Position numbers and translations under genes: made by a program. Of a DNA stretch of 64,000 nt, positions 52,401 to 59,475 are shown piece after piece; position 1 is the stretch's first letter; each line of letters begins with the position of its first letter. The DNA comes from Candidatus Limnocylindrales bacterium (GTDB lineage Bacteria > Desulfobacterota > Binatia > UBA1149 > CAITLU01), in contig DASPNR010000042.1 of the NCBI GenBank assembly GCA_035626395.1, positions 412,484 through 476,483 on the forward strand, written 5' to 3'. The notes beneath the pieces are model-generated. The model was not told the DNA's origin. It saw only the letters and a list, made by a program, of their open reading frames with translations, and ran no database searches.

Positions 52401-53919
52401 TCGTCGTTCGTCGGCTGGCGATCTCGGGAAGGTTGAGCGTGTGGTCGAGCAGCGTCGTCTGCTGCTGGTCGCCGAGATGGATGTGGAACCGGATGCGATG
52501 GCGATCGGCCGGCGCTATCTCGCTGAACTCGGTGGCAGTCGCGAGCTGCGTGAATGGAAGCGAGCCTGGCAGCACGCCCTCCGTATATGGCTCGATCTCG
52601 CCGTTGCGGAAGACGTCGTCCGGAAAGCTCAGCTGCGGGAGATTCTCGGCAACGAACTCCTCGATGCGCTCCAGGTAGAGCTCGACCGGACTCAGCTCGT
52701 GGAGCGTCGAGATGTACTCATCGATGAACTCCTCGGCGTCGAAGCCCATCGCCTCGGGAGCATCGACGGCGGGCGCGAACGCCAGCGGCTTGAAGCTCGG
52801 ATCGAGCGCAACCCAGGTGCTGCCCGTCGGATCGTTCGGCACGCCGCGATAGTTCCCGTAGGGCACGTAGGCGCTGACCCAGACGTGCTCGAACTGGATC
52901 TCGACGATCTGTCCGCCGCTCGTGTAGGCGACGGGGTCGAGACCTGCGGTGCCGAGAATGTTGGCTGCCGTGGCCGCATCGGTGACGCCGAGCCAGTCCA
53001 TCACCTGAGCGGCCGGCATCAGGACCGTACCTGCCACGTAACGCGCCGGGAAGCCGGCCGAGCGCAGCAACGCGATCAATGCCGAGGCCTGGTCGTACGC
53101 ATTGCCGGACTGCACGAGCAGCGTTTCGCGCGATCCTTTGCGGGAGCCTGCGTAGGGCTCGAAGCGGAAGTTGTCGCGGACGTGCCGGTAGAGCGCGAGC
53201 GGCGAGCTGCCCAGCTCGGCGACGAGAGCGGACGCTTCGGCCGAAAGATCCACGTCTATGGTTGCCGCAAGGTCGGCCGGCAGCGGCTCGCCGCGCGGTG
53301 TGACGGCAGTGGCGACGCTTCGGCGCTTGTCGCTCGCGACCTGACGCTGGCTGATGTCTCGGACCGGCGCATCCACGCGAATCGCGGAAAGCGGAAGATT
53401 GGACTGGCTGAGGAAGCGCTGAGGGTCGGCCGCTTTGTGCCGCTTCAGGTACCGTCGAGCGGCGCGGACTGCCGCGGGAAGATCGGTGCCGCCCCGCTGG
53501 CGCGAAGCGGCGTCGAGCTCGTCCAGAAGCTTCAGCAGCGTCTCGAACCTTTCTTCGTAACGCCGGACGGTCGTCCGATGACGTTCGAGAATTTGCTCGG
53601 CGAGGCCGGCGTCGAGGAGCCTGGCCTCACGCCGGGCAAAGCTTTCGCGCATTTGCGCGTCCATCTCGAGCAGGTCCTGAGCGGCCCCCTCGACTGCCTC
53701 GCGCTCTTCGCTGACGTCAGCGCCTATTGCCAACTTGCGCGCCATCGACGCGAGCAGCGACTCGATCGTCTGCGCGCGGTGCGCAAACTGCTTCTCGATC
53801 TCGAACTTCGGAGGGTCGGCGGCGAGAGCCGACGACGTAAGGCAGAGAAGGGCAATCGCCGACGATCTGCTGGCGAAGGCGCCGAGGCAGCGTCGGACGC
53901 AATGCGGAGGGAAGCGCAT
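49429..53919 (-). CDS. Giant secreted protein: transglutaminase-like domain without its Cys, C-terminal metzincin motif
   Basis: From ATG 53919 the protein has 1496 residues and a signal peptide (RSSAIALLCLTSSALAA). Coiled-coil-like helices (about 20-130) precede a transglutaminase-core-like domain at about 260-380. The site normally holding the Cys reads SGNAYDQAS with Ala, while the His (FEHVWV) and Asp (VALDPSFK) remain. Long beta-rich segments follow. Near the end, HEVGHLFNLQH fits the metzincin zinc motif HExxHxx[GN]xxH, and GLMAS may be the Met-turn. ATG 53985 is a second possible start but would put 22 residues ahead of the signal peptide. It is first in the secreted operon. Confidence 0.82.
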   Translation of the reverse strand: MRFPPHCVRRCLGAFASRSSAIALLCLTSSALAADPPKFEIEKQFAHRAQTIESLLASMARKLAIGADVSEEREAVEGAAQDLLEMDAQMRESFARREARLLDAGLAEQILERHRTTVRRYEERFETLLKLLDELDAASRQRGGTDLPAAVRAARRYLKRHKAADPQRFLSQSNLPLSAIRVDAPVRDISQRQVASDKRRSVATAVTPRGEPLPADLAATIDVDLSAEASALVAELGSSPLALYRHVRDNFRFEPYAGSRKGSRETLLVQSGNAYDQASALIALLRSAGFPARYVAGTVLMPAAQVMDWLGVTDAATAANILGTAGLDPVAYTSGGQIVEIQFEHVWVSAYVPYGNYRGVPNDPTGSTWVALDPSFKPLAFAPAVDAPEAMGFDAEEFIDEYISTLHELSPVELYLERIEEFVAENLPQLSFPDDVFRNGEIEPYTEGVLPGSLPFTQLATATEFSEIAPADRHRIRFHIHLGDQQQTTLLDHTLNLPEIASRRTTISYDPATLADQAVIESYGDLYATPPDLIDLRPVLKIEGVAVATGNPIGAGVLHASDMHFLAPAQENNVLPVVQNRITAGTYQGIGIDTYAVPAEALINGPGESLPDADGLTGEKLYRTAMTYLNRVDQSGRTVAGTNQMVITTAVSEAIVENVVAVYYSLGTPVAWEWKGLIVDADRKIIGPFAIDGDDSESKAFFVLAGADGSILENRIFEDLYDEEAVSTIKILELASDMGIVLCRITTSIAVDCPGMSQPAPVVSAINAALAQGHEVTIPRAPLTYLNWSGTGYIDMDPDTGAAGYIISGGQSGGATVDVWTSPWALIYAVLGQDVCNITANILSPAPNSNFPYPGSYGGLGGTQPAQFVVLYTVYYCEDDPRDVTEVFMPHFQYPPGQFVFHAGWGTGATLPFTVFDVIIAPFADQHMGKGYTGAPVAGDPEPATITYAILPPSFVPAEVEMFINGGAASAQEPAAPQVPRGGALRTMTLPNAGGIQQAQFDGKTDGGTFLATGSYNVSIRVTSPDDKTDNSEESPLEVVEVISVEFVSAAGAPLDDNDHPVAPGGKRHFAGRQSAAAGSSNDEVTVRATLSAPVPAGRLRVYFASFDVVDPTGLIDANHAGFPIIGTPAEGSLDDSDPSSDGDDTVETDLTVTMQPGDNFKVFASTNSALIGNLTDALVESHTDAAGDTSDARLMPLASDRLTIWRRVHIERDSMGPVTGNVVEGEITNVAKFGAISELTTDATVTEMPSASTRFVPGLLRNDGNLFQVTDNTNGANIKVAVNNIPSAAGFTYPTEDSFTVVDDDDLDGNDGALLDGDDGEDVRNPTLALLSNSDDAMTNVYSVAYIRPLFDVGDDNSSVPFVLNTPDGADEEALLLGTYDFDQVATEADDEFWTVYLLGAYQMQTEEDADAEGGGTLGQVDEIHGLGASVFLETARDVRLPGTGCTEDVTVVHEVGHLFNLQHPEGGLMASPCNAGTSSFSNASLQKLRDVDHP

Positions 53920-54162
53920 GGATGCGGTAGTTGCTACCACCCCCGTCGCTTTCAGTCCAGGCGAAAAATCGTGGCTGAGCTGCATCTGTGCCCACGTGAC
54001 CTCATTCGCGCAAAGATCAGTGCAGCATCCGCACGAACAGCAGCTCGGAAAAATGGCTCGGTAAGCTTTCCCGCTCGTCGTTCGGCCCGCCGTGCTCCGC
54101 GACCGAAGAAGCGCGAGCCTGCGATGACCGTCCAGGTCCCGATGTTCGGCTTCGTCTGGAGC

Positions 54163-56571
54163 TCAAGGGTACGAGTGCTCGACGTTCCGGTCGCAGCGGT
54201 CGTGGTCATTGGCGCGCTCCGTGGTCTCACGTTCGAGCTCGGCCATGATCTTGTCCGCGAGCGTGCACAACAGTCTCTGCTCGCTCTTGGAAAATGTGCG
54301 CGGCGTCGTGTCGATGACGCACAGCGACCCGATCGCGAGCCCGGAGCGCGTGCGCAGCGGCACCCCGGCATAGAAGCGAATGCCGCGTTCGCGCAGAAAG
54401 GGATTGTTCGCGAAACGCTTGTCTTTCAGGGCATCCTCGATGACGAGCGGCTGATCGGCCGCCACCACGTGCCCGCATATCGACGTCTCGCGCGGCGCCT
54501 CGCGCACGGCGTCCAGATCGGGCGGCAGCCCGCAGGCGCCCGGCCATCGCTGATGGTCCTCGTCCACGAGCGACACCAGTGCGATCGGCACGTCGAAGGC
54601 CTCGGCCAACTCGCGCGTGATGGCCTCCAGCGCCGCTATGGGTTTACCGTCGAGGTTGAGCCGCTTCAGCGCCTCGAGCCGCTCGGTTTCGAACGGCGGT
54701 ATCGGCGCTGGTGTCATCGGAGTCTCCGCCAGCGCGTAGGCGCATCGCTCGACGACCGCGACCATTTCGGCGAAATCGCGGACGATGGCGTCGGCGGGAA
54801 TGTCGCTCGAGCCCTCGGCCCCATCCGCGGTGGCAGACGGATGCCATAAGCCGACGAGCAGACGTACGTGCGGCAGGCGGCTGTGCAGGCGGCGGCAATG
54901 GTTGCGCGCGTACGTTCGCGCTGACGCGGCCAGGTAGATCAGGCAGATCGCCTCCACACCCTTTGCCGTGAACGTGCCGAGCGCTTCGGCGCTCAGCACC
55001 TCGCGCGGAGCGACGCGCGTACCGATACCGCGGCGCGATAGCACCTGGGCAAGCAGACTGGCAGCCGCCGTGTCGAGACCGCTGCGCGCGCCGATGCAGA
55101 GCACGGCTTCCGTGGACCACACGGACGGCGGACGCGAGACATTCTCTGCTGCGTCGCCCGCCGCCGCGGCCGGCTCTTCGTAGTCGGCGAGCTCGCGCAC
55201 CAGCCCGAGCAGGCTTTCCGTCACTACAGCCTGGCGTTCCGCGCTCAACGCCCCGCGCTCTCGATCCCGCTCGGCCAGTCGCAGTGCCGGCAACACCACT
55301 TCGTCGCAGAACGCGAGCAGCGACTTCTCTTTGAGATAGGCGGCGGCGATCTGCTCGGCCTCGAAGATGTCGCCGGCGAGCATGCGCTGGTAGAGACGCT
55401 CGGGCGGCTCGAAGACCGGTGCAGCGCCGAGCAGTACGTCGAGAAAGTGCAGCGCAGGGACGTAGCGGCCGATGACGGCGAGGCACACCGTAAGCGGCGT
55501 CGACAGGAACAGGCCTATGGGCCCCCACAGCGTGGTCCAGAAGATCGCGGCGATGATGATGGCGACGGCGGAGATGCCGGTGCTCGCCCCGTAGAGCCAC
55601 GGCTCGACCACGTTGTTGCTGATCAGCTCGAGCGTCACGACCAGCGCGATCGTCCACAGCAGCATGCTCCAGCCGGGATCGACGGCGAAGGCGAGCGCGA
55701 GCGGAAACATCGCCGCGATGAACGGCCCGACATAGGGGACGAAACGAAGCACGGTTGCGAGCAGCCCCCACAGGACCGCGTTCGGTACGCCGATCAGCCA
55801 CAGGCCAAGGCCGATGGGGATGCCGTACGTCGCATTGACCAGCAACTGCATCAGCAGGTACCGGCTGACGCGGACCGCCGCTTCATCGAGCGCCTCCGTG
55901 GTCACATGCAATTCCCGCGTGCCAATCAACGCGATGAAGCGGTCGCGCAGATTTTCGCGCTCGAGCAGCATGAAGATGACGAAGACGATGACCAGACCCG
56001 CCGTCAGGAACGGCGACAGTATCGGCACCGCGACGGTTCGGATGACGTCGATAGCCGTGAGCTCCGGCTCTTCGATGCGCACCGGAACGGCTTGGGTTGC
56101 TTGGCCGCTTCCGGCGAGGTCCGACGCCTCATCCCCGGCCTGCGACGCGACTTCGCTTTGCAGCTCGCGAATCATCGTTGCGGTGCGACCCACGACCCCG
56201 CTGCCGGTCGTGGACGGCCGCAACGACTTGATCTTCTGCTGAATGTTCTGCTGGTAGTCGGGCAGGTTGCTCGCAAGCTGCACCAGTTGTGAGCCGATGA
56301 CGACGGCGATCCCGCCGATGAGCGAGAACGCGAGCGTGGCAGCGATCACGACCGACAACACCCGCCCGAGCCGAAGGTTTCGCAACCGGCGCACCAGCGG
56401 CGCAAGCGCGAAGCTGATCAGGACGGCAAGTGCGAACGGGATGAGAATATCGCGACCGAAGTAAAGGGCCCCGATCGCGACGACCATGATCACGGCCGTT
56501 CCCGAGCCCGAGACGGCAAGTGCGCGGCCAGGAGCGCGTGGGCTGCTGGAGGATGGTTCGGGAAGCTTCAT
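54163..56571 (-). CDS. AI-2E-family membrane protein fused to B12-cap-like and GAF domains
   Basis: Of the 802 residues, about 20-380 form an AI-2E transporter-family membrane domain (LIPFALAVLISFALAPLVRR, GPFIAAMFPLALAFA). Residues about 393-445 resemble the cap helix bundle of B12-binding proteins (MLAGDIFEAEQIAAAYL, FCDEVVLPALRLAERDRE). A Rossmann-like segment follows (about 490-610) without the DxHxxG cobalamin motif. Residues about 640-785 are a GAF domain (ALVSLVDEDHQRWPG, GSLCVIDTTPRTFSKSE). It may be an exporter or channel gated by a cytoplasmic sensor. The name does not imply AI-2 transport. Confidence 0.82.
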   Translation of the reverse strand: MKLPEPSSSSPRAPGRALAVSGSGTAVIMVVAIGALYFGRDILIPFALAVLISFALAPLVRRLRNLRLGRVLSVVIAATLAFSLIGGIAVVIGSQLVQLASNLPDYQQNIQQKIKSLRPSTTGSGVVGRTATMIRELQSEVASQAGDEASDLAGSGQATQAVPVRIEEPELTAIDVIRTVAVPILSPFLTAGLVIVFVIFMLLERENLRDRFIALIGTRELHVTTEALDEAAVRVSRYLLMQLLVNATYGIPIGLGLWLIGVPNAVLWGLLATVLRFVPYVGPFIAAMFPLALAFAVDPGWSMLLWTIALVVTLELISNNVVEPWLYGASTGISAVAIIIAAIFWTTLWGPIGLFLSTPLTVCLAVIGRYVPALHFLDVLLGAAPVFEPPERLYQRMLAGDIFEAEQIAAAYLKEKSLLAFCDEVVLPALRLAERDRERGALSAERQAVVTESLLGLVRELADYEEPAAAAGDAAENVSRPPSVWSTEAVLCIGARSGLDTAAASLLAQVLSRRGIGTRVAPREVLSAEALGTFTAKGVEAICLIYLAASARTYARNHCRRLHSRLPHVRLLVGLWHPSATADGAEGSSDIPADAIVRDFAEMVAVVERCAYALAETPMTPAPIPPFETERLEALKRLNLDGKPIAALEAITRELAEAFDVPIALVSLVDEDHQRWPGACGLPPDLDAVREAPRETSICGHVVAADQPLVIEDALKDKRFANNPFLRERGIRFYAGVPLRTRSGLAIGSLCVIDTTPRTFSKSEQRLLCTLADKIMAELERETTERANDHDRCDRNVEHSYP

Positions 56572-57042
56572 ACGTTACGTCCCGCGCTGCGCGTTCCGGG
56601 GCTGATCGTGACCGCCACGGCTCGGGGTCGGTCTCGCTCCTCGCGTGCGCCTGCCATGCCGCGCCACGTGCGCGGTGGTGCGGTGCAGGCTCGCAGGTCG
56701 CTGCGCTTCGGATCGACGTTAGCCTGAAAAACGGTCATTGGGTCGCATATCGTTCGACACGCCGTTGGGCGCCCCCGCAGGATGGGCAGATCCCGCGCCG
56801 CTTGCACAAGAACGCCACCGCGCGTTCGTCCGTGCGTAAGCGGCCGAAGCTCGCGCGTGATGGTCGCGAGCGAGTGCGACGGAGATCGGCGCGTTGGCGC
56901 GTAAGGACATGGACGAGGCGATCAGGCGACGGCTTCGGGCGCGGTGAGCTGTGCACGGTCGGTGCGTAGCGATGCGGATCTGCAGCACTGGCCGACGTCT
57001 CGTCGGCATTGTCTTCCTGCCGATGGCGCGGTATCACCGGCC
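56572..57042. other. Intergenic region with transposase relic
   Basis: This divergent spacer of 471 bp lies between the AI-2E fusion and the CRTAC1 gene. Besides the relic at 56735-56851, no gene is recognised. Promoters for both flanking genes should lie here. Confidence 0.5.
56735..56851 (-). pseudogene. Fragment of an IS91-type transposase zinc-finger region
   Basis: On the minus strand a short frame reads FGRLRTDERAVAFLCKRRG then ICPSCGG. This matches the zinc-binding segment of IS91/ISCR transposases (VAFSCK.RGFCPSCG), with three of the Cys kept (56804-56806, 56786-56788, 56777-56779). The homology ends within a dozen residues and a stop follows at 56735. No terminal repeats or catalytic region were found, so it is a decayed scrap of a former element. 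Confidence 0.55.
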
Positions 57043-59331
57043 ATGCGGGGCAGGCTTCAAAATCTCCTGTACTGCACGTCGTTCCTCTTCGTGGCGACTT
57101 GCACCGAAGGTGAACGAGGCGCGCCGCCATCGGCTTCTCGCCTGCCGGCGGCAGCAGCCAAGGCGTCTCCGACCGCTCCGGCTATGCAAGTGCCGGCTGG
57201 GAGCGGCCGCATGGTGGCCGCACTCGACGAGATCGCCCGGCGCTCCGAGGTCGAGCACCCGACCCTTGGAAGCCACAACCTGGAAATGCTGCGCCAGGCG
57301 AGCGACCAGACCGGCGCCGACCGGACGGAGGAACTGTTTCCCATCTGGCTGATGCGGTCTCGTGTCGAGATGTGGCACGAGCATTACGATGAGGCCGAGA
57401 AAGCACTCGCGCGCGCCGAGAGTTACGCCATACCGCGCGGCGAGCAGTGGCAGACGGTGCGCTTCTGGCAGGGGGTCCTGTGGCTGCGGCAGGCGGAAGT
57501 CGCCAATTGCATCGCTCGTCATGCGCCCGAAAGCTGCATCGCTCCCCTTCGCGGAGCGGCGATCCACGAGGACAAGACCCTTGCGCAGCGGGCGATCGCG
57601 ACCTTCCAGGAGGCCCTCGCCCACAGCGATCCGGCGCACTGGGTGGCGCACGCGTCACGCTGGCTTCTCAACATCGCGTACATGGCCGTCGGCGACTACC
57701 CTGATGGCGTCCCGGCAGCCCACCTCCTCCGCTTCGACGCCGACGAGGAGTTCCCGCACTTCGTCAACGGTGCGGCGAGGGCAGGGATCGAATTCGTGCA
57801 GCTTGCCGGCAGCGTCATCGCCGACGACTTCGACGGCGACGGATGGATCGACGTGCTCACCTCCAGCTCGGACCCCCAGGGTCCGATGCATTTTTTCCGG
57901 AACACGGGCGGCCGCTTCGAGCAGATCGACGACGAAGCCGGCCTCAGCGGCCTGACCGGCGGTCTCAACCTCGTCCAGGCGGATTACGACAACGACGGCG
58001 ACCTCGACGCGCTGGTACTGCGCGGCGCATGGCTGCGCGCCTTCGGACGCCAACCGAATTCGCTTCTGCGCAACGACGGAAAGGGGCATTTCACGGACGT
58101 GACGTTCGATGCGGGCCTCGCGGACGTGAACTACCCCACGCAGACCGCGGCGTGGGGAGATTACGACGCCGACGGTGATCTCGATATCTACATCGGAAAC
58201 GAAGGCGGGGAAGAAGACCCGCGCCAGGGCGCATTTCCGAGTCAGCTGTTCCGCAACAACGGCAACGGAACCTTCACGGACGTCGCCGAAGAGGCCGGCG
58301 TCACCAACCTGCGCTTCGCCAAGGGCGTGCAGTGGGGAGATTTCGACGACGACGACAAGCCGGACCTGTTCGTGTCGAACTGGCACGCGCCGAATCGTCT
58401 TTATCGCAACCTCGGCGACGGCACCTTCGCCGACGTCGCCGCCGACGTCGGCGTGCAGGAGCCCGAAGCCAGTTTCACGAGCTGGTTTTGGGATTACGAC
58501 AACGACGGCAGGCTCGACCTGTTCGTCGGTGGCTACTCGCTCGAGCCTGAAGCGTTCGCTCCACCGGACATCTGGCGCGTCTCCGCCAGTCATTCCGGCG
58601 TACCCGATGTTGGGGCATTGCCGGCGCTCTACCGCAACGAGGGTGGACGTTTCTCGGACGTGGGGCCGGCACAAGGCTTCGATCGCGTGCTGCTACCGAT
58701 GGGCGCCAACTTCGGCGATCTCGACAACGACGGCTATCTCGACGCCTATCTGGGAACAGGATACCCCGGCCTGGAAGCGCTGCTTCCGAACGTGATGTAT
58801 TGGAACCGGCGAGGGCAGCGCTTCGCCGACGTCACCACGGCCGGCGGGTTCGGCCACCTACAGAAAGGTCACGGCTTGGCGTTCGCCGATTTCGACGAGG
58901 ACGGCGATCAGGACGTTCTCGAACAGATCGGCGGCTTCGTGCGGCCCGACCGTTTCGCGACGGCCCTTTTCGTGAATCCCGGCTTCGGCAACGGGCGCAT
59001 CATCGTGCATCTTCGCGGAGTGCGCTCGAACCGTTTCGGCGTAGGCGCTCGCATTCGCGTGGACGTCCATGACGGAGGTGTCGCGAGGTCGATCTACCGC
59101 ACGGTCGGAAGCGGCGGCACCTTCGGCGCGAATCCGTTGCGGCAGGAGATCGGGGTCGGCAAGGCCGAGCGCGTCGGTCGCATCGAGGTCCATTGGCCGA
59201 CCACCGGAGAAAGCCAGGTTTTCGAAGACCTCGCCGTCGGCCGTCACTACCGCATCACCGAAGGCAGCGACGAGATCGAAGAGGTGCCGCCGCGACAGGC
59301 GCAGGCCGGCAGCGGCACCATCCACGAATAG
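57043..59331 (+). CDS. CRTAC1-family exported FG-GAP/ASPIC protein
   Basis: From ATG 57043 the protein has 762 residues. A hydrophobic N terminus ends in FVATC, possibly a lipobox with an odd Thr before the Cys. A helical TPR-like region (about 60-210) precedes about seven FG-GAP/VCBS calcium-loop repeats (DDFDGDGWIDVL, DYDNDGDLDAL, DYDADGDLDIYI, DFDDDDKPDLFV). Residues about 670-750 form the ASPIC/UnbV domain (RFGVGARIRVDV, EIGVGKAERVGRIEVHWP). CRTAC1 proteins are surface or secreted beta-propellers of unclear role. The start is chosen for the signal region; the frame is open 33 codons further upstream. Confidence 0.85.
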   Translation: MRGRLQNLLYCTSFLFVATCTEGERGAPPSASRLPAAAAKASPTAPAMQVPAGSGRMVAALDEIARRSEVEHPTLGSHNLEMLRQASDQTGADRTEELFPIWLMRSRVEMWHEHYDEAEKALARAESYAIPRGEQWQTVRFWQGVLWLRQAEVANCIARHAPESCIAPLRGAAIHEDKTLAQRAIATFQEALAHSDPAHWVAHASRWLLNIAYMAVGDYPDGVPAAHLLRFDADEEFPHFVNGAARAGIEFVQLAGSVIADDFDGDGWIDVLTSSSDPQGPMHFFRNTGGRFEQIDDEAGLSGLTGGLNLVQADYDNDGDLDALVLRGAWLRAFGRQPNSLLRNDGKGHFTDVTFDAGLADVNYPTQTAAWGDYDADGDLDIYIGNEGGEEDPRQGAFPSQLFRNNGNGTFTDVAEEAGVTNLRFAKGVQWGDFDDDDKPDLFVSNWHAPNRLYRNLGDGTFADVAADVGVQEPEASFTSWFWDYDNDGRLDLFVGGYSLEPEAFAPPDIWRVSASHSGVPDVGALPALYRNEGGRFSDVGPAQGFDRVLLPMGANFGDLDNDGYLDAYLGTGYPGLEALLPNVMYWNRRGQRFADVTTAGGFGHLQKGHGLAFADFDEDGDQDVLEQIGGFVRPDRFATALFVNPGFGNGRIIVHLRGVRSNRFGVGARIRVDVHDGGVARSIYRTVGSGGTFGANPLRQEIGVGKAERVGRIEVHWPTTGESQVFEDLAVGRHYRITEGSDEIEEVPPRQAQAGSGTIHE

Positions 59332-59429
59332 CCGCGGAGGTCCGCGCGCAGGCAGCCACGATCCGTGCGAAGCGTTCTTTGGCTCGGTGGACTCGTCGAG
59401 CCTTCTGCGCGCATTCGGCGCGGGCGACC

Positions 59430-59446
59430 GCGGCCGTACAGGCCGC
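59430..59446. terminator. Short GC hairpin between convergent genes
   Basis: Arms GCGGCC and GGCCGC with a 5-nt loop lie in the 144-bp spacer between the convergent CRTAC1 and RTX-hydrolase genes. A second weak hairpin (59381-59386 with 59397-59402) lies just before it. No T-run is present, so the terminator call is tentative. Confidence 0.3.
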
Positions 59447-59475
59447 GTCCTGCGCGATAGCGCGCCGGTTCGTTG

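Noticed and set aside
51598..54849. Very long open frame on the + strand opposite the giant secreted protein gene
   Set aside because: It gives no recognisable domain and lies antisense to a gene with clear motifs and a signal peptide; high GC makes such frames common.
56572..57042. Intact IS91-family element
   Set aside because: Only the zinc-finger fragment is readable; no catalytic tyrosines or terminal sequences were found.
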